From NCBI RefSeq assembly GCF_023062595.1, contig NZ_JALLAN010000015.1, positions 1 to 64,000 of the forward strand: a stretch of DNA of 64,000 bases, given 5' to 3'. The translations under genes and the position numbers were made by a program. Numbering within the stretch: the first letter of the stretch is position 1; the number at the start of each line of letters is the position of its first letter. Below are positions 7,762 through 16,198 of the stretch, in pieces. Source of the DNA: Arthrobacter rhizosphaerae. GTDB taxonomy: Bacteria; Actinomycetota; Actinomycetes; Actinomycetales; Micrococcaceae. The notes under the pieces were generated by a model. It saw only the letters and a list, made by a program, of their open reading frames with translations, did no database searches and was not told the origin of the DNA.

Positions 7762-7840
7762 TGGAATGCGGTTCGAGTCCCACCTCGGGCACAGCAGATC
7801 CCCTCGTCGGAGGGGATTTTTGCTTTAACGTGTGTACAAA
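7762..7840 (+). repeat. tRNA-Leu-like 3' end with terminator, copy B
   Basis: The better-preserved copy: GGTTCGAGTCCCAC (T-loop side) then CTCGGGC plus A, as at the 3' end of an actinobacterial tRNA-Leu, then the CCCCTC/GAGGGG hairpin (7800-7815) and ATTTTT. The T-stem 5' strand and everything upstream is missing, so it is a fragment. It is a direct repeat of 685-762, 7.1 kb away. Confidence 0.62.
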
Positions 7841-8493
7841 CTGGCTGCGGTACAGGTTGTTGCAGGTCCTGTAACTACTGTGAAGGACTTCATATATTCG
7901 GGGAAGACGAGCTTTCTTATACGAAGTATTTGTCCTGTTGATAGTCATTTCGGTCCTTATATGAGGCCCTGTTCCCACTGCTGCGCAGCTGGATTTGGGA
8001 GAACGAAGGAATCTGGGAGGTTGCTTTCGGAGGCATCTCTGATACCACTGGACTATTACTCGCCCAGGGGCGGAACACAGACTGCCGCCACGCACTGGAC
8101 CCTAACTATGGAAATATCATTAGATGCAGGAAACCCATTGCGGCATGACTCAGGAGCAACCCTTCCGGGCCTACATAGGTAGTCCTCCCCGCAAGGCTTG
8201 CTGGAGTCAAAAATGTCCAGCTCCTTCTTGCGGAGGAGTTCTCGGAGCTGCTTCAACTCATGGGGTAGAAAAAGCCGAAACGTAGGTTTTCATTTGTCCG
8301 CTGTACGCGTGGAGTTCATCCCTGGTGCAAAGCTCCCATATAGGGTTCACGTCCGGCTTCATCCGAAGAATTTCCTCCGCGATTATTCGTGCTTCCACCT
8401 GATAGCGGAGCTACCTCTGGATCAGCATTCGGAGTGCAAATCGGGGAACCGGCCGAACCCGGGAAGCTCGAAGGACGTCAGGCCTATTTAGGT
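7841..8493. other. 650-bp insertion between the two repeat parts, no intact gene
   Basis: In copy A the tRNA-like fragment is followed after 70 bp by the 255-bp repeat; in copy B these are separated by this extra 650 bp. Base composition is more even than the flanks. No gene of normal length is convincing. The only protein-like stretch is a broken minus-strand frame near 8210-8398, listed separately. Confidence 0.5.
8258..8398 (-). pseudogene. Short coding-like remnant, unknown family
   Basis: The minus strand from GTG 8398 reads 46 protein-like residues (EARIIAEEILRMKPDVNPIW, then LCTRDELHAYSGQMKTYVSAF) to TGA 8258. The neighbouring frame continues plausibly as HELKQLRELLRKKELDIF, suggesting one frameshift in a small gene. 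I do not recognise it, and it could be chance. Confidence 0.3.
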
Positions 8494-8750
8494 ATGTGGT
8501 GTGGTGGGTTCAGGACCTTGGCTGGTGGACCCTCCGCCTGCCGTGGTGTTGTTTCGTGGTTCCTTGTTCCGGTTCTGTCGGGTTGGTCGTGGGTGGCCAA
8601 CACCTGTTCATGGTTGGGGACCGCGGGTAGGACATGACGTCGCCAACTTTGGTGCCGGATTTCTCTTGGATGGCTTCTGGCAGACTTTCGGGGGAGCGGC
8701 CTGTGGTTTCTTTGTCCTGCTAAGTGGGTGTGGACATTGTCCACACTTAC
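8494..8750. repeat. Non-coding ~255-bp repeat, copy B, ending in a palindrome
   Basis: Direct repeat of 832-1086, sharing its blocks in the same order and the terminal palindrome (here 8729-8745). It ends 41 bp before the probable start of the membrane protein gene, so its palindrome could lie in that promoter. No gene is assigned to it. Confidence 0.65.
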
Positions 8751-8791
8751 CTCCACGGCGGGCCCGTCTCATGCATTGCTACAGTGACCCC

Positions 8792-9586
8792 ATGAGCATG
8801 TCTAGAGGGGAACACAACCCGTCGGACGCCAAGCCAGCGGCCCTGCCGGACAGCCCGGTCGGCGTCGGTCCTGCTGCTGTTGAACCCGCTGATGGGACGG
8901 TCCGGAATCCTGCTTCCCGGCCCTCTATCGCGTCGGCTGTCCGGCTGCCTCAGCGGCTGCCCGCCTGGCTGGTCCGGTATCCGCTGCATGCAGGCTGGGC
9001 GTGGACGGGTTTCTGGGCGTTGTTGATCGTCGCCGACGAATTCGTGGACCTGGCAGGCTGGACCTGGTACGTGCTTGTGGGGATGGCTGCCCTGCCCACA
9101 ATGGCTTGCACCGTGGCCGTGCTCCATGCGACCCCGCGCCGGTACCTCAAGCCCCAGAAAGAATCGGTGCTTGCGCACTTCTTTGTCCGGTTCCTCGCGC
9201 TGACGGCTGCATTTATGGTGTGGGGCCTGTCCGTGGTGGCCAGCGCCTCGATTTCCACAACAGTGCAGGCACTGGCCGGGAAATCGGAGAGCGCGGTGAC
9301 GTCGTTGGGGTTCAACCTGCTCCTGGCGGCGGTCCCCGTGGTTGTTTCGGTGTTGTGGATGGCGCTTATTGTGCGCTGTGCGTGGTTCCTGCGCCGTCTC
9401 CGCGGGTGGCGCCAGAACCCGCAGGATTCGCGGCTGCCCAAGAGCTTCCTGCAGCATTCGCCCCAACTCCGTCGCGTTGTGTTGGGACTCGCCCACCCCG
9501 GCCTGCTTCTTGTGGCCGGGCTTGGCACGTCGGTTCTGGCACTCTTCCTCGGCGCCATCGAACTCACGCTCAACCTGATGGCCTGA
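8792..9586 (+). CDS. Hypothetical four- or five-helix membrane protein
   Basis: A 264-residue protein that I cannot place in a family. The first 60 residues are proline- and alanine-rich and polar. Hydrophobic segments follow near residues 66-84, 88-108, 127-150, 170-195 and 235-258, with a basic cytoplasmic loop (FLRRLRGWRQNPQDSRLP) before the last. ATG 8792 is the first sensible start after the repeat; the frame is open further upstream but reads repeat DNA. The ribosome site is weak. The 195 bp after its stop hold no recognisable feature. Confidence 0.6.
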   Translation: MSMSRGEHNPSDAKPAALPDSPVGVGPAAVEPADGTVRNPASRPSIASAVRLPQRLPAWLVRYPLHAGWAWTGFWALLIVADEFVDLAGWTWYVLVGMAALPTMACTVAVLHATPRRYLKPQKESVLAHFFVRFLALTAAFMVWGLSVVASASISTTVQALAGKSESAVTSLGFNLLLAAVPVVVSVLWMALIVRCAWFLRRLRGWRQNPQDSRLPKSFLQHSPQLRRVVLGLAHPGLLLVAGLGTSVLALFLGAIELTLNLMA

Positions 9587-9781
9587 GGACCGGCAGCTTT
9601 CGGCAGGAAAGAGACCTCTACGCTGGGTGCCGGGCCGCGCGGCGGCGGGAATGACGGGAACGTACGGCCGTCACCTGTGTGCTGGTCACGGAGGCATCGG
9701 CAGTTTTGGTCCTGCACCTTTTCCTGGGAAGTTCCCGCGCCGTTGCGGCCAGAAGGCAGGGCACGGGGTCGCTTGGAGCGG

Positions 9782-10660
9782 TTAAGTGTGGCGCATTTCG
9801 TGTATGAACCATTCACGGATGAGGCTGACCCTGGTGTCGCTTGGGTCTCTTGAGAGGAATACGTACTTGCTGCCGTCTTCAACGAAGCCGAAGGGTGCGA
9901 CGAGACGGCCGTCGCGGAGGTCGTCCGCGACCAGGAAGTAGGGGCCGATGGCCACCCCAACTCCGGCCACGGCGGCCTGGAGAGAGAGGTAGAAGTGCTC
10001 AAAGGTCGTCTCACTTATGACTGGGAATTCGGGTGTTGGGGCGTTTTCTTGCCAGTCCATCCAGGCTCCGGGCCGTGTAGCCGAATGGAGCAACGTAAGT
10101 GACTCGAGGTCATCAACTGACGAGATTTTGCTTGCCAAGTCCGGGCTGCAGACAGGGCCGATTCTTTCGGACGACAGGATTGTGTTCTCCATATGGAGCG
10201 GGATGGCGAAGTCGTTGCGGCGCACGGCTATGTCTACGCCTTGGCGTGCAAGGTCGATTCTGCCGCCTGCGCCGGAGAGGTGAATGTCAACGCCCGGGAC
10301 GGCTTGATAAAGGGCGGGCAAGCGCGGCAGAAGCCATCGCATCAGCAGTGTGGGTTCGCACGACAGAACCAGATTGTCAGTCTGCCGGAGGCGTTGAACA
10401 CGCCTAGTTGCTGAAGACATAAGGTTCAGGGCGTCGGTTATCTGGGTCGCGTAGTCGGCCGCGGCCTGCGTTGGAACGATCGCACGGTTACGGCGCTCAA
10501 AAAGGTTCAGGCCCAGAGAACGTTCGAGCGCCTGAATCTGCCTGCTCACTGCGCCATGGGTTAGGTGTAGCTCCGCCGCCGCTGCAGTGACACTTCCGAG
10601 TCTGATCGCGCTCTCAAAGGCAACCAATGTCCCCAAGGGTGGTAGATCCGGCCAAGTCAT
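9782..10660 (-). CDS. LysR regulator, GcvA-like
   Basis: A 292-residue LysR protein. The N-terminus reads PPLGTLVAFESAIRLGSVTAAAAELHLTHGAVSRQIQALERSLGLNLFERRNR, the form typical of GcvA/AmpR-like members (start -DLPPL-). The co-inducer domain follows from about residue 90. ATG 10660 is chosen; a GTG 15 bases upstream lies within a palindromic segment. It diverges from the DUF1537/pdxA2 cluster, which it probably controls in response to a sugar acid. Confidence 0.88.
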   Translation of the reverse strand: MTWPDLPPLGTLVAFESAIRLGSVTAAAAELHLTHGAVSRQIQALERSLGLNLFERRNRAIVPTQAAADYATQITDALNLMSSATRRVQRLRQTDNLVLSCEPTLLMRWLLPRLPALYQAVPGVDIHLSGAGGRIDLARQGVDIAVRRNDFAIPLHMENTILSSERIGPVCSPDLASKISSVDDLESLTLLHSATRPGAWMDWQENAPTPEFPVISETTFEHFYLSLQAAVAGVGVAIGPYFLVADDLRDGRLVAPFGFVEDGSKYVFLSRDPSDTRVSLIREWFIHEMRHT

Positions 10661-10672
10661 GTGAAAAATTCT

Positions 10673-10684
10673 CACACATGTGTG
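10673..10684. promoter_or_regulatory. Palindrome in the LysR/DUF1537 divergent promoter
   Basis: CACACATGTGTG is a perfect 12-bp palindrome 13 bp upstream of the LysR start, in the 161-bp gap shared with the DUF1537 operon. It is a candidate autoregulatory LysR site; no experiment or second copy supports it. Confidence 0.4.
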
Positions 10685-10821
10685 CCAAACAATCCATTTT
10701 TATTTGTTCCTCTCAGTGAAATAGTTGAGGAAACCTAACGCGATGGAAGGAAAATGTTGGAACACGTTACGCGGTACGAGGGATTAGGAAAGTTCTCCCA
10801 TACCTGGCTCCACCAGCTGTG

Positions 10822-11994
10822 ATGCAGTTCAAGATTGCCGTTCTCGCTGATGACCTAACGTCAGCGGGCGATGGTGCCGGCCCTTTCCGCGAGCTGGGGA
10901 TCCCTGCGAACCTCTTCCTCGGAGCGATCGAAGGTGACCTTCCGGTTGGTGTGTCCGCCGTGGATGCCAACACGCGTTCCCAAAATGTGGGCGCGGCCGT
11001 CTCCGAAACAGTCCGTTGCATCCAACAGATCAAACATGCCGACGTCCTGTTCAAGACCATAGACTCCACAATCAGGGGCCATGTGGTCGCTGAGGTCGAG
11101 GCGGCCCTTGCCGAGAGCGGGCGATCGACCGCAGTGATTGCACCGGCATTTCCTACCGAGGGACGAACCACCCTTGACGGTATTCAGCTCGTTGATGGTG
11201 TTCCCGTGGCGGAAACCCATTTCGGCCTGGACGCTGGGAATCCGGCAAAGGAGAGTGACATCAAAAAGCTCTTTCCCCAGGCTGGCTTGATCACTGCAGC
11301 CTCCCCATGGGAACACCGCGTGGGCGAGGAACGGATCCTGATAGCGGACGCCTGTTCAGACGCAGACCTGGATCGGTTGGTCAACCATCCGAAATCACTA
11401 TCAGACGTTCTCTGGGTTGGATCGCCTGGGCTGGCAGCTGCTGTTGCCAAGAAGTGCGCCGCTTCATGGACTGTTCAGCCTGCGCCTGAGGCTGCGGCGT
11501 CAACTCGGGTGCTGATTGTCGTGGGGAGTCTGCATCCATCAAGCAGAGAACAGCTTGATGTTCTCGTGGGGCAGTTGCCCGCTCATAGTCAGGATCCTGC
11601 TGATGGGGGCGAGAGCCAAGCCGGGCTGGTAGAAAGAATCGCCAAGGAGCTGTCCTGCAGCGGCTACTCGGCCGTGCACGACCCTTTTGTCTCCCACTCC
11701 AAGGATGAAGCCGACCACTGGCTGGCTTCGACCGTGGCGGAACTTTTCGCCGCAGATGCATTTGACGCGCTGATACTAACCGGCGGCCAGACCGCGCGAA
11801 GCGTACTGGACGGACTAGGTTCACGCCGCATCGAAGTCATCTCTGAGCCTGAGCCGGGTATCGCTCTCGGAATCCTTGACCACCCCGCCCGTATGCCGGT
11901 CCTGATCAAGGCCGGCGGCTTCGGCAATCCCCGGACGCTCGTCCGACTAAAGAACCTTTTGCTCCAACTCCAAGACACTGAGGAAGAATCATGA
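10822..11994 (+). CDS. Four-carbon acid sugar kinase family protein (DUF1537)
   Basis: A 390-residue kinase of the DUF1537 family, whose characterised members phosphorylate D-threonate, D-erythronate, L-threonate or 3-oxo-tetronate with ATP. The N-terminal domain opens with IAVLADDLTSAGDGAGPF (the conserved ADDLTGA motif) and has KTIDSTIRGH for substrate binding. The C-terminal nucleotide domain includes LILTGGQTARSVL and LIKAGGFG. Family length is about 390-430. Its stop overlaps the pdxA-like start (ATGA), so the two are translationally coupled. Pairing with a PdxA2 enzyme points to D-threonate or D-erythronate. Confidence 0.85.
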   Translation: MQFKIAVLADDLTSAGDGAGPFRELGIPANLFLGAIEGDLPVGVSAVDANTRSQNVGAAVSETVRCIQQIKHADVLFKTIDSTIRGHVVAEVEAALAESGRSTAVIAPAFPTEGRTTLDGIQLVDGVPVAETHFGLDAGNPAKESDIKKLFPQAGLITAASPWEHRVGEERILIADACSDADLDRLVNHPKSLSDVLWVGSPGLAAAVAKKCAASWTVQPAPEAAASTRVLIVVGSLHPSSREQLDVLVGQLPAHSQDPADGGESQAGLVERIAKELSCSGYSAVHDPFVSHSKDEADHWLASTVAELFAADAFDALILTGGQTARSVLDGLGSRRIEVISEPEPGIALGILDHPARMPVLIKAGGFGNPRTLVRLKNLLLQLQDTEEES

Positions 11995-12965
11995 AACCAA
12001 TTGCTCTGACGATGGGAGACCCTTCGGGGATCGGCCCGGAGATCGTTATGAAACTGATGGCCGAGCCGGGACTGAACATTCCTGCCCTTGTCATCGGTGA
12101 CGTCGGAGTGCTGAACAGGGCAGCCAAGCAGAGCAACATCCCGTTGGAAGCCCGGCCTATCACCTTGTCCGAGTTCCGCCCGGACGCCTCTTTCGTTCAA
12201 GTGCTCGCTATAACAGAGTTGCCAGAAGACCTGCCTTTGGGGAAGGTCCAGGCCCAGTCCGGCCAGGCGGCCTTCGACTACGTCAAGGCGGGCATTGAAG
12301 CTGCTCTCGAGGGTGAGGTTTCCGCTCTGGTGACGGCCCCCATCAACAAGGAAGCGATGCGCTTGGCAGGCCTTCCCTATCCCGGCCACACCGAAATCCT
12401 GGCAGAACTCAGCAACTGCGATGACTACACGATGATGATGTCCAGCGACGACCTTCGCGTGGTCCTCGTGACCATCCACGAATCCTTGAAGAACGCCATC
12501 GAGCTGGTAACTACGGAGAGCATTCTGCGTGCGATTCGACTCGCCCACACCGCCATGGTGAAGGCCGGGATCGCCGAGCCACGGATCGGAGTCGCCGGCC
12601 TGAACCCGCACGCAGGCGAGAACGGCCTCATGGGAACAGAGGAACTGGAGATCATTCAGCCGGCAGTCGAAAAAGCCATCGCTGAAGGAATTTCAGCCTC
12701 CGGCCCATGGCCACCAGACACGGTGTTCCTGCGTGCACGTCAAGGCCATTTCGACGTCGTGATCGCCCAGTACCACGACCAGGGCCTCATTCCATTCAAG
12801 TACCTCGGTCTTGAACGTGGCGTCAATGTCACTATCGGTCTGCCGTTCGTGCGGACGAGCGTTGATCACGGGACGGCCTTCGACATCGTCGGCCGCGGCA
12901 TCGCCGACCATCGCAGCCTGCTTGTAGCGCTCAAGCATGCCGTCCTAATGGCAGGTGGACAGTGA
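11991..12965 (+). CDS. pdxA2: PdxA2-type 4-phospho-threonate/erythronate dehydrogenase
   Basis: A 324-residue member of the PdxA family, starting KPIALTMGDPSGIGPEIV. Metal and substrate residues are visible: TAPINKEAM, PGHTEILA, GLNPHAGENG, AQYHDQGLIPFKYL and PFVRTSVDHGTAFDI. Coupled to a DUF1537 kinase, PdxA homologues oxidise and decarboxylate 4-phospho-D-threonate or -erythronate to dihydroxyacetone phosphate with NAD+. A role in vitamin B6 synthesis is less likely here. The sequence after its TGA stays open in the same frame into the next gene. Confidence 0.86.
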   Translation: MKPIALTMGDPSGIGPEIVMKLMAEPGLNIPALVIGDVGVLNRAAKQSNIPLEARPITLSEFRPDASFVQVLAITELPEDLPLGKVQAQSGQAAFDYVKAGIEAALEGEVSALVTAPINKEAMRLAGLPYPGHTEILAELSNCDDYTMMMSSDDLRVVLVTIHESLKNAIELVTTESILRAIRLAHTAMVKAGIAEPRIGVAGLNPHAGENGLMGTEELEIIQPAVEKAIAEGISASGPWPPDTVFLRARQGHFDVVIAQYHDQGLIPFKYLGLERGVNVTIGLPFVRTSVDHGTAFDIVGRGIADHRSLLVALKHAVLMAGGQ

Positions 12966-13103
12966 GTCGAACGGTACCTGCTTGGCCAACGGCTGACTGA
13001 AGCCGGAGGCGTCATCATCGCAAACCTGGGCCAAGGCCCTCACAGGGTCGGGATTCCCGGCCGCCTATTCTCTAATTTGTCCCCCGAAAGGAAACTGACT
13101 CCG

Positions 13104-13796
13104 ATGGAGTTCATCTTTATGCTCACCCGCGACGATCAGACCGTCGAAGACTGCCTCAGCGTTCTGGCTGATATCGAAGACGTCCCTTTGAAGCACATCG
13201 GCTTCAAGGATGTCGGTGTAACCCCTGAGGTCCTCCGTGAACTTCACAAACGAATCAAAGCGCGCGGAGCAACAAGCCACCTCGAGGTAGTTAGCACCAG
13301 CCGTGAGGCCGCATTGCAATCAGCCAAAATGGCAGTGGACCTAGGTGTGGACCACCTCCTTGGCGGCACCTTCGTCACCGAAACGCTGGAGATACTCTCC
13401 GGGTCGAACGTGCAGTATCTCCCGTTCCCGGGGCACCCGACAGGGCACCCCACGAAACTCGGTGGAACAGCGGAGGAAGTCGCCGCTCACTGCATCGCGT
13501 TTGAACAGGCCGGAGCGGGGGGAGTGGACTTGCTCGCCTTCCGCGCAACCGACGCCGACCCGCTGGACCTGGTGAAGGCGGCGCGAAAAGCCACCCAAGG
13601 GACCCTCGTGGTTGCCGGAAGCATCTCTTCCATCTCCCAGATTGAAGCACTAGCTGCAGCGGGTGTAGATGCCTTTACCATCGGCCAGGCTGCCTTCACC
13701 GGGACCATCTTTCCACGGTTCGGTTCCTTGCGCAGCCAACTCCAGGAAGTGCTCCAAGCAGCAAGAGACACAGCGAAATCCTCTGCACTCAACTGA
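13104..13796 (+). CDS. TIM-barrel protein of unknown activity in the sugar-acid cluster
   Basis: A 230-residue soluble protein with alternating strand/helix units of a (beta/alpha)8 barrel. Its C-terminal half resembles HisA/TrpA-type phosphate-binding loops (TLVVAGSISSISQIEALAAAGVDAFTIGQAAF). An isomerase, epimerase or aldolase acting on a phosphorylated sugar acid is plausible; the reaction cannot be named. ATG 13104 follows AAAGGAAAC by about 11 bases; a TTG at 13077 is also in frame. The frame is open back to the pdxA2 stop (12965), and that upstream part is protein-like. Confidence 0.65.
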   Translation: MEFIFMLTRDDQTVEDCLSVLADIEDVPLKHIGFKDVGVTPEVLRELHKRIKARGATSHLEVVSTSREAALQSAKMAVDLGVDHLLGGTFVTETLEILSGSNVQYLPFPGHPTGHPTKLGGTAEEVAAHCIAFEQAGAGGVDLLAFRATDADPLDLVKAARKATQGTLVVAGSISSISQIEALAAAGVDAFTIGQAAFTGTIFPRFGSLRSQLQEVLQAARDTAKSSALN

Positions 13797-13826
13797 GCAC
13801 GAGCATTCGCATCCTTTGAAGCCGTG

Positions 13827-13864
13827 CACGCTGGCCACTGCCCATGGCGGAAGTGGCCAGCGTG
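13827..13864 (+). terminator. Strong hairpin between TIM-barrel and HAD genes
   Basis: A 13-bp perfect stem (CACGCTGGCCACT at 13827-13839 with its complement at 13852-13864) and a 12-base loop. No T-run follows, so it may be an mRNA-stabilising or attenuating hairpin rather than a full terminator. Confidence 0.5.
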
Positions 13865-14013
13865 GGATCGAGCACCACGCCGGCGACAGGGATGTCCTGC
13901 TTGGACCTAGGCTCGCGTCCTATCAGTCGGTACAGACGTTCCTTTTCGATCTGGTCGCACGACCCGTGAATGCGTGCGTCGGTTAGACCCCTTCACTACT
14001 CAAAGGAAGACCA

Positions 14014-14838
14014 ATGCTGCGATCTCTCCTCGTAAGCGATCTCGACGGAACCCTACTCGACTCAAACAAGCAGGTCAGCGCGCTATCGGCAAGGATTCTT
14101 AACAAGTTCATTTCCTGTGGCGGGCTCTTCACGGTAGCAACAGCGCGCATGGTCTACGGATGTCAGGACCGGCTATCTGAGCTTGATCTTCAATTGCCAT
14201 GGATTGTCATGAACGGCGCCGCACTTTACTCACCCTTGACGCGTACATATGAACATTATTTCTCTGTGGACCCGGCCAATCTTGAACACCTTGCAACGAT
14301 AATCGAGCAAACGCAGGCAGGCGCCTTTATTTACGCCATCAACAAGGGGCACCTCGTGATCGGCCATGCCCGAAATCGGGATCTGGAGTGGACGCAATAC
14401 AACAGTCGGGCGGCCAGAGAGGCAAACGTTCCCATAAGCAATATCGGCTATGGCAACTGGTCAGCTCTCGGTAACGTGGTCTATTGCGCAGTCGTAGGGA
14501 CAAAAGAACAGCTGGCCTCGATCGCCATGTCCGTCCTAAACATAAGTGGACTTCGCGCCTTCCCGTACAAGAACGTCTACAGCAACACAGAGTGCTTGGA
14601 GATCGCCAGCAGCGAGGCGGGGAAAGACAACGCGGTTAGGCTCCTCTCTTTGGGCCTCGTTGCACAGGAGCTCATTGTCTTTGGCGATAACTACAACGAC
14701 CTGGAAATGATGCGCATGGCTGATATCGCTCTTGCCCCTCACGGTGCAGAACCTGAAGCAGTGGCGGAAGCCCACCGAACCATCGAATCTAATGACGACG
14801 ATGGAGTCGCACGAGAAATTGAACGTCGTTTCCTATAA
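14014..14838 (+). CDS. HAD superfamily (Cof-type) phosphatase
   Basis: A 274-residue Cof-like HAD hydrolase. Motif I is VSDLDGTLLDSNKQVS (nucleophile Asp9, acid/base Asp11); motif II ATARM; motif IV FGDNYNDLEMM with the metal-binding acidic pair. The C2B cap lies between about residues 85 and 190. Such enzymes dephosphorylate sugar phosphates or flavin/PLP-like cofactors. The start follows AAAGGAAGACC. Position behind the four-carbon acid cluster suggests a sugar-phosphate substrate, but a gap of 217 bp and a hairpin separate it, so co-transcription is uncertain. Confidence 0.82.
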   Translation: MLRSLLVSDLDGTLLDSNKQVSALSARILNKFISCGGLFTVATARMVYGCQDRLSELDLQLPWIVMNGAALYSPLTRTYEHYFSVDPANLEHLATIIEQTQAGAFIYAINKGHLVIGHARNRDLEWTQYNSRAAREANVPISNIGYGNWSALGNVVYCAVVGTKEQLASIAMSVLNISGLRAFPYKNVYSNTECLEIASSEAGKDNAVRLLSLGLVAQELIVFGDNYNDLEMMRMADIALAPHGAEPEAVAEAHRTIESNDDDGVAREIERRFL

Positions 14839-15101
14839 GCGTCCCGACAACAGCATGCGCTGCGTTGTCGCAGCGGCTATACGAGCCATTCCAAGCCTTC
14901 TACATCCTCATCCTTGAAGAATCCCGAGCCTTACTCCTGTGACGCATCATGCGATCCCCGTTTCAGGTCTCGGAACCTAAATCCGTTATTAGCGTGCCAA
15001 ATCTGGCTGGCATCATCTTGCTCCTATCTGGAGCGCCATCACCGCTTGGCAGATCCTTCCACACGAGTTCGTCAACCCAAGGGAACAGCAGATAGCAGCC
15101 C

Positions 15102-15137
15102 TCCGGGCAGGGGATCCATAGTAATCCCCTGCCCGGA
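15102..15137. terminator. Hairpin between convergent HAD and binding-protein genes
   Basis: A 14-bp perfect stem (TCCGGGCAGGGGAT at 15102-15115 and its complement at 15124-15137), extended by GCAGC/GCTGC outside. It lies between two convergent genes, so it probably ends both transcripts, although no long T-run follows on either strand. The rest of 14839-15163 holds no recognisable gene. Confidence 0.65.
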
Positions 15138-15163
15138 TGCTGCTTAGTACCTGTGGACAGTTA

Positions 15164-16174
15164 TTAGTTGGTGGAAGGTGTTGGTGGGGGTGTGGGGATG
15201 GTTTTATACGAGTCAAGGTACTGGGGTTCGAGTATGGCGTATTCCATGCCCCATTTCTTAAGGATGTCTTTGTATTCGGGTAGCGATGCGAGGTGTTTTA
15301 TACCTTGTACGAGAGCGGGTGTGAGTTCTGAGTCCTTTGGCGTTGCCATGGAAAGGATAGTTCCGGGGATGGTGGCTCCGAGTTCGATTTCTCCCGGGTT
15401 TTGTTTGGCTGCCCAGCCGGCGCCTGGCGCGTCGACGTAGCCGGCGTCGACCTGACCGCTTTGGAGTTGGAGGAGCAGTTCTTGCTGGTTTGGCACGGTG
15501 ATCAGGTTGATCGCTGGCTTTCCTTGCGTCTGGCACTCCGCGCTGTATGCAGGGCCTTTGGTTACTGCCTGGATGCTTCCTAGGACGACGGCTACTTTAT
15601 GGCCGCACATGGTTTTTTCGCCGATATGGAGCGGATTTCCAGGCCGGGTAGCGATTCCGAAACCACCACGGGCGTAGCCAATGAGGTCGATGACTTTCAA
15701 GCGGTCCATGTTGACGCCCATGTCCGCGATCGCGGCGTCGAACCGGCGGGCTTGCAGTCCGGGAATGATCGCATCGAAGGTGGAGCTCTTGAAGACGATT
15801 TGGATGTCGAGTATTTGCCCGAGGGCTCTGGCGAGGTCGGCGTCCATTCCTACGAAAGCCTTCCCATCGGAGCCTGTGAAACTAGTGGGCGCAGCCGTTG
15901 GATCTACTCCGAAAACCAGCACGCCCTTGTCCCGGATGCTCTTGGGCAGAAGGGAGGCTGCAGGGTCATAGCTCGTGATTCCGTCTACGGTCGTGTATTC
16001 CTTGACGGTTTTGGTGTCGGCGGGTTCGGGCATTGCGCCTTGGACCTCGATAAGTTTCTTGGCTCCGCCGGTGTCGAGGGAAGCTGCAGGGCTGCATGCT
16101 GTGAGGGCGAGCACGAGGCTGGCGAGCCCCACGCTCCAGATGTGTGGACGTTTGCTGTGGTTTTCTGGTTTCAC
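15164..16174 (-). CDS. Amino-acid-type ABC transporter substrate-binding lipoprotein (first paralogue)
   Basis: A 336-residue exported lipoprotein: basic N-terminus, hydrophobic segment and lipobox LTAC with the lipidated cysteine near residue 27. The solute-binding family-3 fold follows (VLVFGVDPTAAPTSF .. GMDADLARALGQIL .. FDAAIADMGV). It is strongly similar to the protein at 22247-23263 along its length, including the C-terminal YLDSYK.IP tail. No ATPase or permease gene adjoins it, so it may share the importer at 23352-25075. The GTG start lacks a strong ribosome site. It is the last gene of a long leftward series. Confidence 0.88.
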   Translation of the reverse strand: MKPENHSKRPHIWSVGLASLVLALTACSPAASLDTGGAKKLIEVQGAMPEPADTKTVKEYTTVDGITSYDPAASLLPKSIRDKGVLVFGVDPTAAPTSFTGSDGKAFVGMDADLARALGQILDIQIVFKSSTFDAIIPGLQARRFDAAIADMGVNMDRLKVIDLIGYARGGFGIATRPGNPLHIGEKTMCGHKVAVVLGSIQAVTKGPAYSAECQTQGKPAINLITVPNQQELLLQLQSGQVDAGYVDAPGAGWAAKQNPGEIELGATIPGTILSMATPKDSELTPALVQGIKHLASLPEYKDILKKWGMEYAILEPQYLDSYKTIPTPPPTPSTN

Positions 16175-16185
16175 TGGGGTACCGC

Positions 16186-16198
16186 ACCTAACGTAGGT
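16186..16198. promoter_or_regulatory. Palindrome upstream of the binding-protein gene
   Basis: ACCTAACGTAGGT is a 13-bp palindrome centred 18 bp before the GTG start of the lipoprotein gene. Its closeness suggests an operator or a site overlapping the leader. The remaining 250 bp up to 16448 show only a T7 run near 16280 and no gene. Confidence 0.4.
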
